Part shown: piece by piece, positions 17,204 to 28,528 of the stretch
Position numbering within the stretch: position 1 is the first letter of the stretch
Layout: the number at the start of each line of letters is the position of its first letter
Assembly: GCA_018066805.1 (NCBI GenBank)
Contig: JAGPVX010000042.1
Coordinates: 1 to 32,114 of the forward strand
Reading direction: 5' to 3'
Origin: Paraperlucidibaca sp.
Lineage (GTDB): Bacteria; Pseudomonadota; Gammaproteobacteria; Pseudomonadales; Moraxellaceae
Length of the DNA: 32,114 bases
The notes under the pieces: generated by a model
Told to the model about the DNA's origin: nothing
Databases searched by the model: none
The model's input: the letters and a program-made list of their open reading frames with translations, nothing else
Translations under genes and position numbers: made by a program

Positions 17204-18011
17204 TATTATTTACCCGCTGCTTGGTGGCGTGCTCACCGCGCTAGTTGCCGGGCCATTAGGTAGCCTACTGTTATGGCGGCGCATGGCCTATTTTGGCGAC
17301 AGTCTCGCTCATGCCTCGCTCTTTGGCGTAGCCTTGGCGCTAATGTTTGACTTGCCCATGGGCACAATGGTCGCTGCCGTGTGCATGGCTGCAGCGCTGC
17401 TATTAAGTCGCCTGATGCGCAATAGCGAGCACGGTATTGATACTTGGCTGACTATCATGGCTTATGCCGGCATGAGCTTGGCACTGCTGATGACCACCAG
17501 CCATGACGAGCATGGAGGGCACGCGCTTGAGGATTACCTATTTGGTAATTTGCTGAGCTTAAGCAGCAGCAATATTATCTGGATGTGCCTTGGTTTAGTT
17601 GTCGTGGCGCTGCTGTTATGGCGGCACTGGACAGGCTTGGTCGCCGCCGCCATTCATGAAGAAACCGCGGCAGTCGATGGCTGGCCAGTGCATTGGCTAC
17701 GCCCACTCCTACTGTTATTGCTAGCAGCCGTAGTCGCCGCTGGTGCAAAGGTTATGGGCGTGTTGTTGATCAGTGCCTTGATGGTTATTCCCGCCGCCGC
17801 CGCACGCTATTTGGCACGCAGTCCAGCACAGATGGCACGGCGGGCTAGCATCATCGCGGTGGTGTGTATGAGCGCAGCCGTATTGATCGGTCAGCCATTG
17901 CATCTGCCGATTGCAGCGCTCGTGGTGCTATTTGCGCTGAGCTTCTTGTTAATGAGCTGGCTGCTGCACCGCTGGCAGCGCCGCCAGCTTGGCGCTACAC
18001 CTGCCCGCTAA
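17196..18011 (+). CDS. znuB: Zinc ABC transporter permease ZnuB
   Basis: ZnuB is the inner-membrane channel of the zinc ABC importer. The 271-residue protein is mostly hydrophobic with about eight membrane helices and the family motif [20 protein letters not shown] near the N-terminus. The ATG at 17196 overlaps the end of znuC by 8 bases and is preceded by GGA at useful spacing; a longer frame from 17166 would add ten non-conserved residues. The substrate-binding protein ZnuA, needed for a complete importer, is not encoded in this window. The stop overlaps the convergent yheV stop by 4 bases with no visible terminator. Confidence 0.95.
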   Translation: MTDIIYPLLGGVLTALVAGPLGSLLLWRRMAYFGDSLAHASLFGVALALMFDLPMGTMVAAVCMAAALLLSRLMRNSEHGIDTWLTIMAYAGMSLALLMTTSHDEHGGHALEDYLFGNLLSLSSSNIIWMCLGLVVVALLLWRHWTGLVAAAIHEETAAVDGWPVHWLRPLLLLLLAAVVAAGAKVMGVLLISALMVIPAAAARYLARSPAQMARRASIIAVVCMSAAVLIGQPLHLPIAALVVLFALSFLLMSWLLHRWQRRQLGATPAR

Positions 18012-18214
18012 GGCTTAAAGCGTACGACTCCAGTCTCATTGTCGTGCTCTTCATCGGGCTCTTTCATGGTCACCTCTGTCGGCCGCACATCGGTGTAATC
18101 GCAGCGTACGCAGGCGACCCATTCGCGGCCATCTTCGGTGCATAGCTGCAGCTTATCTTCCAAGCCACAGCCGGGGCATTTCGCCCCGGCAATGAAGCGC
18201 CTGAGCACACTCAT
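18008..18214 (-). CDS. yheV: YheV-family zinc ribbon protein (DUF2387)
   Basis: This 68-residue protein begins RRFIAGAKCPGC, the signature of the YheV/DUF2387 family, and has a putative zinc ribbon with Cys13/Cys16 and Cys35/Cys38. The C-terminal tail is acidic (MKEPDEEHDNE). No biochemical role is known to me. Its ATG overlaps the prlC stop by 4 bases (ATGA), so it is probably translated with the peptidase; the same neighbours occur in pseudomonads. The 3' end overlaps znuB. Confidence 0.9.
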   Translation of the reverse strand: MSVLRRFIAGAKCPGCGLEDKLQLCTEDGREWVACVRCDYTDVRPTEVTMKEPDEEHDNETGVVRFKP

Positions 18215-20241
18215 GCCGCCAGACCTGTGTGTCGCAGCAAGGCATCGGCAGACGGTTCGCGCCCCATAAACTGCTGAAATAACTCAGCCGCTGGTTTGCT
18301 ACCACCCTGCGCCAAAATGGCCTGGCGGAAGCGCGCGCCTGTTTCGGCGTTAAACACGCCTTCGGCCTCAAACGCCGAGAAAGCATCTGCCGACAAAACC
18401 TCGGCCCATTTATAGCTGTAATAGCCCGCCGCATAACCGCCAGCGAAAATATGACTGAAGCTACAAGCAAAGCGATTCCACGCAGGCGGCGCCATTAGGC
18501 TAGTGGTTTTGCGAACTTCGTCGAGCACGTTTAATAGCTCGGCAAAGTCGACGCCTGCTCGGCGGTGAATGGCTAAGTCAAATAGCGAAAACTCTAATTG
18601 GCGCAGTGTCATGATGCCGGACTGAAAGTTTCTCGCCGCTAATAAACGCTCAAGCATAGCTGCGGGCAAGGGCTCACCGGTATCGACATGTGCCGACATC
18701 AGCGCAATGCCTTCCGGCGTCCAGCACCAGTTTTCCATGAACTGGCTCGGCAGCTCGACTGCATCCCAAGCCACACCATTGATGCCCGACACGCTGGCAA
18801 CTTCCACCTCGGTGAGCATGTGATGAATGCCGTGGCCAAACTCATGAAACAGCGTGGTGACTTCGTTATGGGTCAGTAATGCAGGGCGATCGCCAACGGG
18901 TGGGCTGAAGTTGCCAGTCAAAAACGCGATGGGCTTTTGCAACTCGCCATTCGGCAAGCGGCGGCGCACACGAGCATCGGCCATCCAGGCGCCGCCACGT
19001 TTGTTGGCGCGAGCGTAAAGGTCGAGATAAAACCAAGCTCGCGTCTCGCCCTGCTCTTGGATGGCATAGGCCAGCACATCGGGATGATAGGTTTCTAGCT
19101 CGGGCGCGGGCACGACATCGAAGCCGAAGAGCTTTTCCGCCACGGCAAACAGGCCGTCAATTACGCGCGGAGCGGGAAAGTAGGGCTTTAATTCTTCTTG
19201 CGATAAGGCGTAGCGCTGCTGCTTCAGGCGCTCGCTGACGTAAGTCATATCCCAAGGCTGAAGCGCCTCGATTGCGCACTCGCGTGCGGCAAACGCTTTT
19301 AACTCATCGAAATCACGCTCAGCACCGGGGCGAGCTTTCACCGCCAAGTCGTGTAAAAACGCCTCGACCTGCTCAACGCTATCGGCCATTTTTGGCGCCA
19401 AAGAAAGCGCGGCGTAATGCTCATAGCCCAATAGCTGGGCCTGCTCGTGGCGTAGCGCCAAGATCTCAGCAATCAATGGCCCGTTGTCGAACTCGCCGGC
19501 ATTCGGGCCTTGCTCTGATGCGCGCGTGGCATAGGCGGTGTAGAGCATCTCGCGCAAGTCGCGATCATCGGCGAAGGTCATCACGCTGATGTACACCGGC
19601 ATGTCCAAGGTGAGGCGATACGCTGCGCCGTCATGGCTTTCAGCTAATGAGGCCATCAGCGCCAAGCCGCTTTCAGGGATGCCGCTGAGGCGCGAGGCGT
19701 CATTTAGGTTTAATGACCACGCCTGCGTGGCATCTAGAACATGATCGGCAAAGGTCGATTGCAGCTGTGATAAACGCTCGCTGATCTCGGCGTAACGCTG
19801 CTTTTCTGCTACCGGCAAGCCGATACCGCTGAGGCGGAAATCACGCAAATTATTACGTACAGCCTGCTGTTGAGCCGCGTTGAGTTGAGCAAATTCGCTA
19901 CTGTCATGTAGTGCTTGCCAGGCCTGAAATAAGCTCTCGTTTTGTCCCATTTCAGTGCCGTAAGCCGAAAGCTTGGGCAGACAGCTATTGTAGGCCTCTC
20001 GCCACGCCTCGCTGTTGACCACGGCATTGAGCTGCGACACTGGCGACCATGCCGAATTTAGTCGGTCATCAATCGCTTCCAATGGCGCCGCTAAGCTGGC
20101 CCAGGTCGGTGATTTTTGCTCTGCTAGCGCCTCGACTTGCGCGCGACTTTCGGTGAGCAGCGTGTCGATTGCCGGCGGCACATCTTCAGGGCGAAGGCTG
20201 GCAAACTCAGGGATGGCCGGTGGCGTTAGCAACACATTCAT
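18211..20241 (-). CDS. prlC: Oligopeptidase A (M3 family metallopeptidase)
   Basis: PrlC is a cytoplasmic zinc peptidase that degrades signal peptides and other short peptides. The 676-residue protein is of normal length and has the HExxH zinc site LFHEFGHGIHH (His466, Glu467, His470) with the third ligand, Glu496, in WDAVELPSQFMENW. A GTG at 20247 is in frame, but GAGAG stands 5 bases before the ATG at 20241, which I chose. It lies 84 bases after the DUF481 gene in the same direction, with no strong terminator between, and is coupled to yheV. Confidence 0.96.
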   Translation of the reverse strand: MNVLLTPPAIPEFASLRPEDVPPAIDTLLTESRAQVEALAEQKSPTWASLAAPLEAIDDRLNSAWSPVSQLNAVVNSEAWREAYNSCLPKLSAYGTEMGQNESLFQAWQALHDSSEFAQLNAAQQQAVRNNLRDFRLSGIGLPVAEKQRYAEISERLSQLQSTFADHVLDATQAWSLNLNDASRLSGIPESGLALMASLAESHDGAAYRLTLDMPVYISVMTFADDRDLREMLYTAYATRASEQGPNAGEFDNGPLIAEILALRHEQAQLLGYEHYAALSLAPKMADSVEQVEAFLHDLAVKARPGAERDFDELKAFAARECAIEALQPWDMTYVSERLKQQRYALSQEELKPYFPAPRVIDGLFAVAEKLFGFDVVPAPELETYHPDVLAYAIQEQGETRAWFYLDLYARANKRGGAWMADARVRRRLPNGELQKPIAFLTGNFSPPVGDRPALLTHNEVTTLFHEFGHGIHHMLTEVEVASVSGINGVAWDAVELPSQFMENWCWTPEGIALMSAHVDTGEPLPAAMLERLLAARNFQSGIMTLRQLEFSLFDLAIHRRAGVDFAELLNVLDEVRKTTSLMAPPAWNRFACSFSHIFAGGYAAGYYSYKWAEVLSADAFSAFEAEGVFNAETGARFRQAILAQGGSKPAAELFQQFMGREPSADALLRHTGLAA

Positions 20242-20325
20242 AGACACTCTCAGACGCAGAAATTAGTAGATAGTGGCCGCTTGCACGCTCGTAAAAGAGG
20301 CGCATGCACATATAGCGATAAGCTT

Positions 20326-21036
20326 TTAAAAGCCGTAACTCAAGCTCACCGTGGTCAACGACAAGCGTTGATTATTGTCGCTAAACTCGCGTTTAACATC
20401 ATAGCCAATAGCCAAGCCCAACTCATCGCGCAACTGCACACGCAGCTCAGTTAGGGAGCGCGCAATGATGCTCTCCGTGCCGCCTTCAACACCGAGGCGC
20501 TGATGAAAATTCACGGTTTTGCTGATGACATATTTATAGTCCAACGCACCCGTGCCCACCGGCGATGTCTCAGAGTCACCAACACGGCGCTTGCTATAAC
20601 GCACACCAACGCCCAACTCGCCGACCAGCGTATGTTCATCATTTTTGATGAGCTCACGGCCATAGCCGCCGGTAAAGTTCATTTGGTAGCGGAAGTCACT
20701 GGTGCTGTCTTTTTCCCATTGCTCTTTTAAGAACACATAGTCGCTCTTATCAAGCTTGAAGCTCTGCTTGCTGCTAACAAGGTAGCGCTCGGTGCCAGAG
20801 TTCGCATTGTCGTCGGAAGAGCTGACCGCCTGTGCTTGGTTTTCAAGTGTGTAATAGCCCCACGTCCTTTTGGCCTCTGCTTTTGCCGTCAAACTTTCTT
20901 TGCCGCCGTCGCTACCAGATTGGGAGAAATAGCCTAAGTCTGCACGCCCAGTCCAACCTTTATCGACAACTTCTTCGGCATAAGCCGGTAGTGTTAATGG
21001 CAGTAAAGCAACGACACATAGCACACGCAATTTCAT
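20326..21036 (-). CDS. DUF481 outer-membrane beta-barrel protein (YdiY-like)
   Basis: The 236-residue precursor has a signal peptide (about 1-20, LPAYA) and then alternating hydrophobic/polar strands rich in aromatic residues, ending in SLSYGF with the terminal Phe expected of an outer-membrane barrel. The RADLGYFSQSGSDGGKESL segment near the start and the overall layout match the DUF481 family. The function is unknown. An AGAGGA Shine-Dalgarno stands 7 bases before the ATG. It starts 21 bases after the aroE stop, so it is probably at the tail of the tsaC-hemF-aroE transcript, an unusual partner for biosynthetic genes. Confidence 0.88.
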   Translation of the reverse strand: MKLRVLCVVALLPLTLPAYAEEVVDKGWTGRADLGYFSQSGSDGGKESLTAKAEAKRTWGYYTLENQAQAVSSSDDNANSGTERYLVSSKQSFKLDKSDYVFLKEQWEKDSTSDFRYQMNFTGGYGRELIKNDEHTLVGELGVGVRYSKRRVGDSETSPVGTGALDYKYVISKTVNFHQRLGVEGGTESIIARSLTELRVQLRDELGLAIGYDVKREFSDNNQRLSLTTVSLSYGF

Positions 21037-21057
21037 TCCAACATCCTCTTTTTATAT

Positions 21058-23410
<2,353 letters not shown>

Positions 23411-23476
23411 CGATGCATCTCTAGTAGTTGGGAGCACAGAGTTTAGCATGCAGACGAACGTGGATTTTGATCCGCG

Positions 23477-24649
23477 TCAGGGCGCCACGCGTTGATAGCC
23501 TCCAGATACTGCCTCCAGCCAACCCATAACTTCGAGCTCGCCAAGCAAAGCCAGCAATTGGCCCATAGGCATAGATTGAGCTTGTGCTAAATCATCAACG
23601 CTATATGACGACCAATCTAAGCTGTCGCGAAGGTTTGCCGCCGCTGCACTGGGCTCGCGCCGCACATCGGCCGTTGCCGACAAAGCCCGAGAGGGTGCTT
23701 CGACCTCTAAGCCAAACCATTGCTGAATTCGTGGCACGACATCCTCCAAGACATGCGCGCTGCCTTCTACTAGCACGGCTTTATTGTCGCGGATGAGCTG
23801 ATGACATCCTCTATACTGCAACTGATCTATCGGCCCCGGCACGGCCCAAATATCGCGAGCTAAATTGCCAGCAGCCTTCGCCGTACTTATCGAACCGCTG
23901 TTTGGCCCGGCTTCGACCACCAATACGCCTAGGCTTAAAGCTGCAATTACCTTGTTGCGCCGAGGAAAGTGATATTTTTTCGCAGGCGTGCGCGGGGCAA
24001 ACTCGGAAATAATTAAGCCGCCATGAGCAATAATGTCATCGGCCAAACCACGATGCTGCGGCGGATAAATGCAATCTAAGCCAGCACCCAAAACGGCAAT
24101 AGTTTTGCCGCCTGCAGCCAGCGCGCCTTTATGCGCAGCACCATCGATACCGCTAGCTAAACCACTAGTGATGGCAATGCCCGCTTGCGCCAAATCATTA
24201 GCTACTGCAGAGGCCATGCGTAGGCCGCGCGCTGTGGCGGCACGACTGCCGACTATCGCTACCTGTGGCAGGCCTAACAGGGCTTCATCGCCACGATAAA
24301 ACAGCAAAGGCGGGCGTTCCTCTTCGCTGCAACGCTTTAAGCCCTGCGGCCAATGCACAAGATCATCGGCTAAATTGTCCAGCCACAAGCCACTGCCAGG
24401 CAGCTCAAGCCAGCGGCAAGCATGTTGCCATTGCGCATACACGGCTTCTGCTTCGCGACCATCAGGCCAGGCTCGACACACAGCCTCCATTTCTGGATTC
24501 AAGCGTAAACTGGCGTCTGCGCGCTGCAATAAAGCCATGCCGTGCTCTGGGCTTTTCGCCAAGGCTAACCAATGCCGATAGCGCTTAGCCTGCTGATCCA
24601 GCATGAGATACGCCGCAATATAAATCGCAGCATCGCCATCCATGGCCAT
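23477..24649 (-). CDS. dprA: DNA processing protein DprA (Smf)
   Basis: DprA binds incoming single-stranded DNA in natural transformation and loads RecA. The 390-residue protein has an N-terminal helical region (about 1-115), then the Rossmann-like core with VGSRAATARG (about 133-142), SGLASGIDGAAH (about 162-173), FPRRNKVIAALS and GSISTAKAAGNLAR, and a C-terminal winged-helix-like domain (about 335-385). A TTG at 24655 is in frame, but the AGGAG at 24660-24656 is 6 bases from the ATG at 24649, chosen here. No other competence gene is in the window, so dprA alone does not show that the organism is transformable. It diverges from def. A LysM gene sits between dprA and def in pseudomonads, as I recall, and is absent here. 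Confidence 0.95.
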   Translation of the reverse strand: MAMDGDAAIYIAAYLMLDQQAKRYRHWLALAKSPEHGMALLQRADASLRLNPEMEAVCRAWPDGREAEAVYAQWQHACRWLELPGSGLWLDNLADDLVHWPQGLKRCSEEERPPLLFYRGDEALLGLPQVAIVGSRAATARGLRMASAVANDLAQAGIAITSGLASGIDGAAHKGALAAGGKTIAVLGAGLDCIYPPQHRGLADDIIAHGGLIISEFAPRTPAKKYHFPRRNKVIAALSLGVLVVEAGPNSGSISTAKAAGNLARDIWAVPGPIDQLQYRGCHQLIRDNKAVLVEGSAHVLEDVVPRIQQWFGLEVEAPSRALSATADVRREPSAAAANLRDSLDWSSYSVDDLAQAQSMPMGQLLALLGELEVMGWLEAVSGGYQRVAP

Positions 24650-24713
24650 AGACAACTCCTTTGCAGCCGCAGTAAACGCTTGGCACTGAGTCGCACCTGA
24701 GCGTTTTGCAGCC

Positions 24714-24719
24714 TATAAT
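24714..24719 (+). promoter_or_regulatory. Candidate -10 for the def-fmt-rsmB-mscS operon
   Basis: A perfect TATAAT followed by a GC-rich stretch (AGCGGC) lies 74 bases before the def ATG in the 144-base divergent dprA-def gap. The -35 position is poor. It would give a leader of about 67 bases. I see nothing else in this gap. Confidence 0.45.
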
Positions 24720-24793
24720 AGCGGCACGATGTTTAACCTCACCTTTAGGTGTAGCTGCGTTGCGCACTGATTGCCAACTGCCGGAGTAAATAA

Positions 24794-25300
24794 ATGGCGT
24801 TGCTTCCCATTTTAGAGTTTCCCGATCCACGCCTGCGCACGGTTGCTAAGCCCGTGGCCGAAGTCACTGACGAAATTCGTCAGCTCGTTAAAGACATGCT
24901 GGAAACTATGTATGCCGCGCCAGGTATTGGTCTTGCGGCATCGCAAGTTGACCGCCACATTCGCTTATTAGTGCTTGATATAAGTGAAGATCAGTCGAAG
25001 CCGCAGGTGTTTATTAACCCAACGTTTGAGCCTATTTCAGCTGAAACTAAGGCCTACGATGAAGGCTGTCTGAGTATTCCTGGCTTCTATGAAAGCGTCG
25101 AACGCCCAGACTTAATTCGCGTCAGCGCGCTGGACTTACAAGGCCAGCCACAGACGACCGAGGCCGATGGCCTGCTTTCAGTCTGCATCCAACATGAAAT
25201 CGACCATCTCGATGGCAAGCTGTTTGTTGACTATATTTCGACCTTAAAGCGCAATCGCATCAAGGCCAAGCTTGAAAAGCTGCACAAATCCCGCGACTAA
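24794..25300 (+). CDS. def: Peptide deformylase
   Basis: Def removes the formyl group from nascent proteins. The 168-residue protein has all three family motifs: GIGLAAS (44-50), EGCLS with metal ligand Cys92, and HEIDH with His134, Glu135 and His138. A GGAG Shine-Dalgarno stands about 7 bases before the ATG. It begins the conserved def-fmt-rsmB run, where fmt performs the opposite reaction on initiator tRNA. Confidence 0.98.
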   Translation: MALLPILEFPDPRLRTVAKPVAEVTDEIRQLVKDMLETMYAAPGIGLAASQVDRHIRLLVLDISEDQSKPQVFINPTFEPISAETKAYDEGCLSIPGFYESVERPDLIRVSALDLQGQPQTTEADGLLSVCIQHEIDHLDGKLFVDYISTLKRNRIKAKLEKLHKSRD

Positions 25301-25314
25301 CACACGAGTACCCA

Positions 25315-26274
25315 TTGGAAAGCCACTTACGCATCGTCTTTGCAGGAACCCCCGAATTTGCCGCAGAAAGTCTGCGCGCACTCCTGCAGGGACATCATGA
25401 TGTCATCGCCGTTTACACCCAACCTGATCGCCCTTCGGGTCGTGGTCGAGCCTTAAAACCCAGCGCTGTTAAAGAGCTAGCCTTGTTGCGGGAAATTCCC
25501 GTGTTGCAACCGCTTAGCCTAAAAGACGCCGATGCACAGGCCGAGCTCGCTGCCCTAAAGCCAGACCTGATGGTTGTCGCCGCCTATGGACTGATACTGC
25601 CGCCCGATGTGCTGGCGATACCACGCTTAGGTTGCATCAATGTTCATGCCTCATTACTGCCACGCTGGCGCGGTGCCGCACCCATTCAGCGCGCAATTTT
25701 GGCTGGCGACAATGAAACCGGCATTACCATTATGCAAATGGATGTTGGCCTCGACACTGGTGCCATGTTGGCGAAAGCCTCATGTCCAATTTCACTGCGC
25801 GACACTGGCGCCAGCCTTCATGACCGTCTAGCTTTATTAGGCGGCGACGCGCTACTTGGCGTTGTCGACAGCTTGCACGATGGCGAAGAGCTGATACCCG
25901 AGGCTCAAGATAATGCCTTGGCGACCTATGCCGCCAAACTTAGCAAAGAAGAAGCGCTGATTGATTGGCAGCAAAGTGCCGAAGTCATCGAACGCAATAT
26001 TCGTGCGTTTAACAATGTGCCGGTGGCTCATACGCTATTACATGGCGAGCCCGTGCGTGTTTGGCAGGCACGCGTATTAGCTGATGACATCAGCGTAGAA
26101 ACACCAGGTACTATTTTACGCGCCGACAAACACGGCCTCGCTGTGGCTTGTGGCGATGGCAATGTGCTATTGATCGAAACGCTACAACTGGCCGGCGGCA
26201 AGGCCTTACCCATCGCGCAACTGCTTAATGCCAAGCGCGATACCCTAAGCCCCCAAACGGTATTTGGTCTATGA
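25315..26274 (+). CDS. fmt: Methionyl-tRNA formyltransferase
   Basis: Fmt formylates Met-tRNA(fMet) with 10-formyl-tetrahydrofolate. The 319-residue protein has the formyl-transfer core with Asn109, His111 (INVHASLLPRWRGAAPIQ) and Asp147 (MDVGLDTG), followed by a C-terminal OB-like tRNA-binding domain (about 210-315). The only start that gives the conserved N-terminus LRIVFAGTPEF is a TTG at 25315, with CGAG about 7 bases upstream; no in-frame ATG or GTG lies between the def stop and the conserved region. It begins 14 bases after def, and its stop overlaps the rsmB start (ATGA). Confidence 0.96.
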   Translation: MESHLRIVFAGTPEFAAESLRALLQGHHDVIAVYTQPDRPSGRGRALKPSAVKELALLREIPVLQPLSLKDADAQAELAALKPDLMVVAAYGLILPPDVLAIPRLGCINVHASLLPRWRGAAPIQRAILAGDNETGITIMQMDVGLDTGAMLAKASCPISLRDTGASLHDRLALLGGDALLGVVDSLHDGEELIPEAQDNALATYAAKLSKEEALIDWQQSAEVIERNIRAFNNVPVAHTLLHGEPVRVWQARVLADDISVETPGTILRADKHGLAVACGDGNVLLIETLQLAGGKALPIAQLLNAKRDTLSPQTVFGL

Positions 26275-27647
26275 GTTCGCTATCGGCAAAAACGCATCAA
26301 AGTGTACGCCACGGTAGCACCGGAAAACGCCAACTCGGCGTGCGTGCACTGGCAGCACAAGCTTTAGCTCCAGCCTTAGCAGGCGAGCGCTCTTTAAGTG
26401 CAACATTGCCCGGCGCACAAAAGCTCTGTCGCGGCGAAGATATTGGCCTACTGCAAGAGCTAGTGCAGGGCACCGCGCGTTTTGCAATTTATTACCGCAC
26501 GCTAATCAAGCCGCTGTTGCAGCGCGCAACCAAAGACTCTGAAGTCGAAGCTTTATTATTAATCGGCGCGCATCAGCTATTGGCCATGCGTATTCCCGAT
26601 CATGCTGCGCTCGCCGAGACCGTTGAGGCTGCACGCCAACTCGGCATGGAAAAGCTCACCGGCTTTATCAATGGTGTGCTGCGTAGTTTGCAGCGTCGTG
26701 AAGCCGAGCTGGTGCATGCCGCCAGTGTTCAACGTCATGCTCATCCGGCATGGCTGCTGCGTGCTATCCAAGCTGACTGGCCCATCGAAGCCAACGACAT
26801 TATCGAAGCCAATAACAGCTCAGCGCCGATTTGCCTGCGCGTTAATCGCCTGCGTTATAGCCGTAGTGAACTGCTCGTTGAGCTTATTGAAGATGGTTTA
26901 CCGCTAGAGCCAACGCGCTTTTCGCCCGAAGGTCTGCGCTTAATCGAGCCACTGCCTATTCATAACCTGCCTGCGCTCGCCTCTGGGGCGCTGTCGGTGC
27001 AGGATGAAGCCGCGCAGTTAGCCGCATTATTGCTCAACCCCAAGGCCGGCGAGCGCGTGCTAGATGCCTGCGCCGCACCTGGTGGCAAAACCGCGCATTT
27101 GCTCGAGCTGATGCCTGATATGGCGCATCTCGTTGCCATCGATAGCGACGCTGAGCGTCTACGCCGCGTGCAAGATAATATCGAGCGCGTGACCTTGGCT
27201 AGCGAAGACCCATTGCCGGTGGATATCGACACCATTTGTGCCGATGCTAGCGATATTGGCAGCTGGTGGGATGGCCAAACTTTTGATGCCATTTTGCTCG
27301 ATGCGCCGTGCACTGCCACTGGCGTTATTCGCCGCCATCCAGACATTAAGTTGCTGCGCCGCGCCACCGATGTTGCACAAACCACGGCCATTCAAGCGCG
27401 CCTGCTGAATATGCTGTGGAAAACACTGCGTCCAGGCGGACGCCTTTTATATGTCACCTGCTCATTGCTCAAAGCCGAAAACGAAGATCAAATCATCGCT
27501 TTCTTAAAGCGCACCTCAGATGCCAAGTCGATTCCGCTAGAGAAGTCAGGCGAAATGCCCGGCCAATGGCGCCCAGAAGGCCGTCAGTTACTGCCGGAAA
27601 TCGACGGTCACGATGGTTTCTATTACGCGATGCTCATTAAGAAATGA
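26271..27647 (+). CDS. rsmB: 16S rRNA (cytosine(967)-C5)-methyltransferase RsmB
   Basis: RsmB (also Sun/Fmu) methylates C967 of 16S rRNA using S-adenosylmethionine. The 458-residue protein has an N-terminal NusB-like RNA-binding domain (about 20-150) and a C-terminal Rossmann methyltransferase with the SAM site DACAAPGGKTAHLLE (about 265-279), DAPCTATG with Cys347, and the nucleophile Cys397 in YVTCSLLKAEN. The first 17 residues are extra relative to the compact family start and may be a flexible leader. The start overlaps the fmt stop and the stop overlaps the next gene start, each by 4 bases. Confidence 0.97.
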   Translation: MSSLSAKTHQSVRHGSTGKRQLGVRALAAQALAPALAGERSLSATLPGAQKLCRGEDIGLLQELVQGTARFAIYYRTLIKPLLQRATKDSEVEALLLIGAHQLLAMRIPDHAALAETVEAARQLGMEKLTGFINGVLRSLQRREAELVHAASVQRHAHPAWLLRAIQADWPIEANDIIEANNSSAPICLRVNRLRYSRSELLVELIEDGLPLEPTRFSPEGLRLIEPLPIHNLPALASGALSVQDEAAQLAALLLNPKAGERVLDACAAPGGKTAHLLELMPDMAHLVAIDSDAERLRRVQDNIERVTLASEDPLPVDIDTICADASDIGSWWDGQTFDAILLDAPCTATGVIRRHPDIKLLRRATDVAQTTAIQARLLNMLWKTLRPGGRLLYVTCSLLKAENEDQIIAFLKRTSDAKSIPLEKSGEMPGQWRPEGRQLLPEIDGHDGFYYAMLIKK

Positions 27648-28522
27648 TCCTAGACTTACTGCCCGGCTTTATCGATGCCGCCTTTATCCGTGATCTGCTG
27701 ATCACGGGGGTTTACTTTGTCGTGCTGATGTCGATCCGCTTCGGCATTGGTCACACAATTTTAAAGCGTGAAAGCCTAGAACCTGAGATGAAGCGACGCT
27801 GGCTAGTGTCCGTGCGAAACATCATTTTTATTCTATTTTTGCTCGGCTTAGCGCTTATTTGGGCGCGCGAAATTGAAACCGTAGCAGTGTCCATGGTGGC
27901 GGTGGCTGCGGCACTCGTACTAGCCACACGCGAGATGATTTTGTGCCTATTGGGCGCGCTTTATCGCAGCAGCACCAATGCCTATAGCATCGGCGACCGC
28001 ATCGAAATTAATGGCCTAAAAGGCCAAGTAATTGATACCGACATGCTGTCGACAACAGTTATTGAGGTCACTCAGGCTAGCGTCACTAAGGGCAGCGTTG
28101 GTCGAGTCGTGACTATTCCGAATAGTCAGCTACTCACTCAGTCGGTGTTTAACGCGAGTCGATTGGGCCGATTCGGCATGTATACCGTGGTTGTGCAGCT
28201 GCCTAGAAATGTCGACTGGCAAGCTGCTGAAGCCGTCATGCTGCAAGTGGCACGTGATGAAATTGGCCGCTATGCCGGCGACTTAGTTAAGCATGCACGT
28301 GAGTTGCAGCGCCAACATGGGCTTGGTGTGCCGCTATTGACTCCGCGCTTACGGGTTGCTCTTCATAACTTTGAATACACCGAGCTGCAGCTGTATCTGC
28401 CGGTGCCTATTAATGAGGAGTTTGAGATAGAGCAGAAGGTCGTTCGCGCAGTAGCGGCGGTTACCTTCGCATCAGCCCAAAAGCACTATCCAGCTCATTG
28501 CAAACCGGATAGTGCAGGCTAA
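27644..28522 (+). CDS. MscS-family mechanosensitive ion channel protein
   Basis: The 292-residue inner-membrane protein has three likely membrane helices (about 18-38, 58-75 and 78-105). The third runs into the MscS beta domain with YSIGDRIEINGLKGQVIDTD (about 114-133) and VTIPNSQLLTQSVFNAS, both strongly family-typical. It would open on membrane stretch to release solutes under hypo-osmotic shock, though small MscS-like proteins vary in conductance and some have other roles. The C-terminal vestibule domain is present. The ATG overlaps the rsmB stop by 4 bases, so it is part of the def operon. In pseudomonads and enterics, as I recall, trkA follows rsmB; here this channel gene takes that place. 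Confidence 0.9.
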   Translation: MILDLLPGFIDAAFIRDLLITGVYFVVLMSIRFGIGHTILKRESLEPEMKRRWLVSVRNIIFILFLLGLALIWAREIETVAVSMVAVAAALVLATREMILCLLGALYRSSTNAYSIGDRIEINGLKGQVIDTDMLSTTVIEVTQASVTKGSVGRVVTIPNSQLLTQSVFNASRLGRFGMYTVVVQLPRNVDWQAAEAVMLQVARDEIGRYAGDLVKHARELQRQHGLGVPLLTPRLRVALHNFEYTELQLYLPVPINEEFEIEQKVVRAVAAVTFASAQKHYPAHCKPDSAG

Positions 28523-28528
28523 GTCGGC

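Noticed and set aside
20322-20333. Palindrome GCTTTTAAAAGC at the end of the DUF481 gene
   Set aside because: It is mostly coding sequence and the stop codon, AT-rich, and without terminator features.
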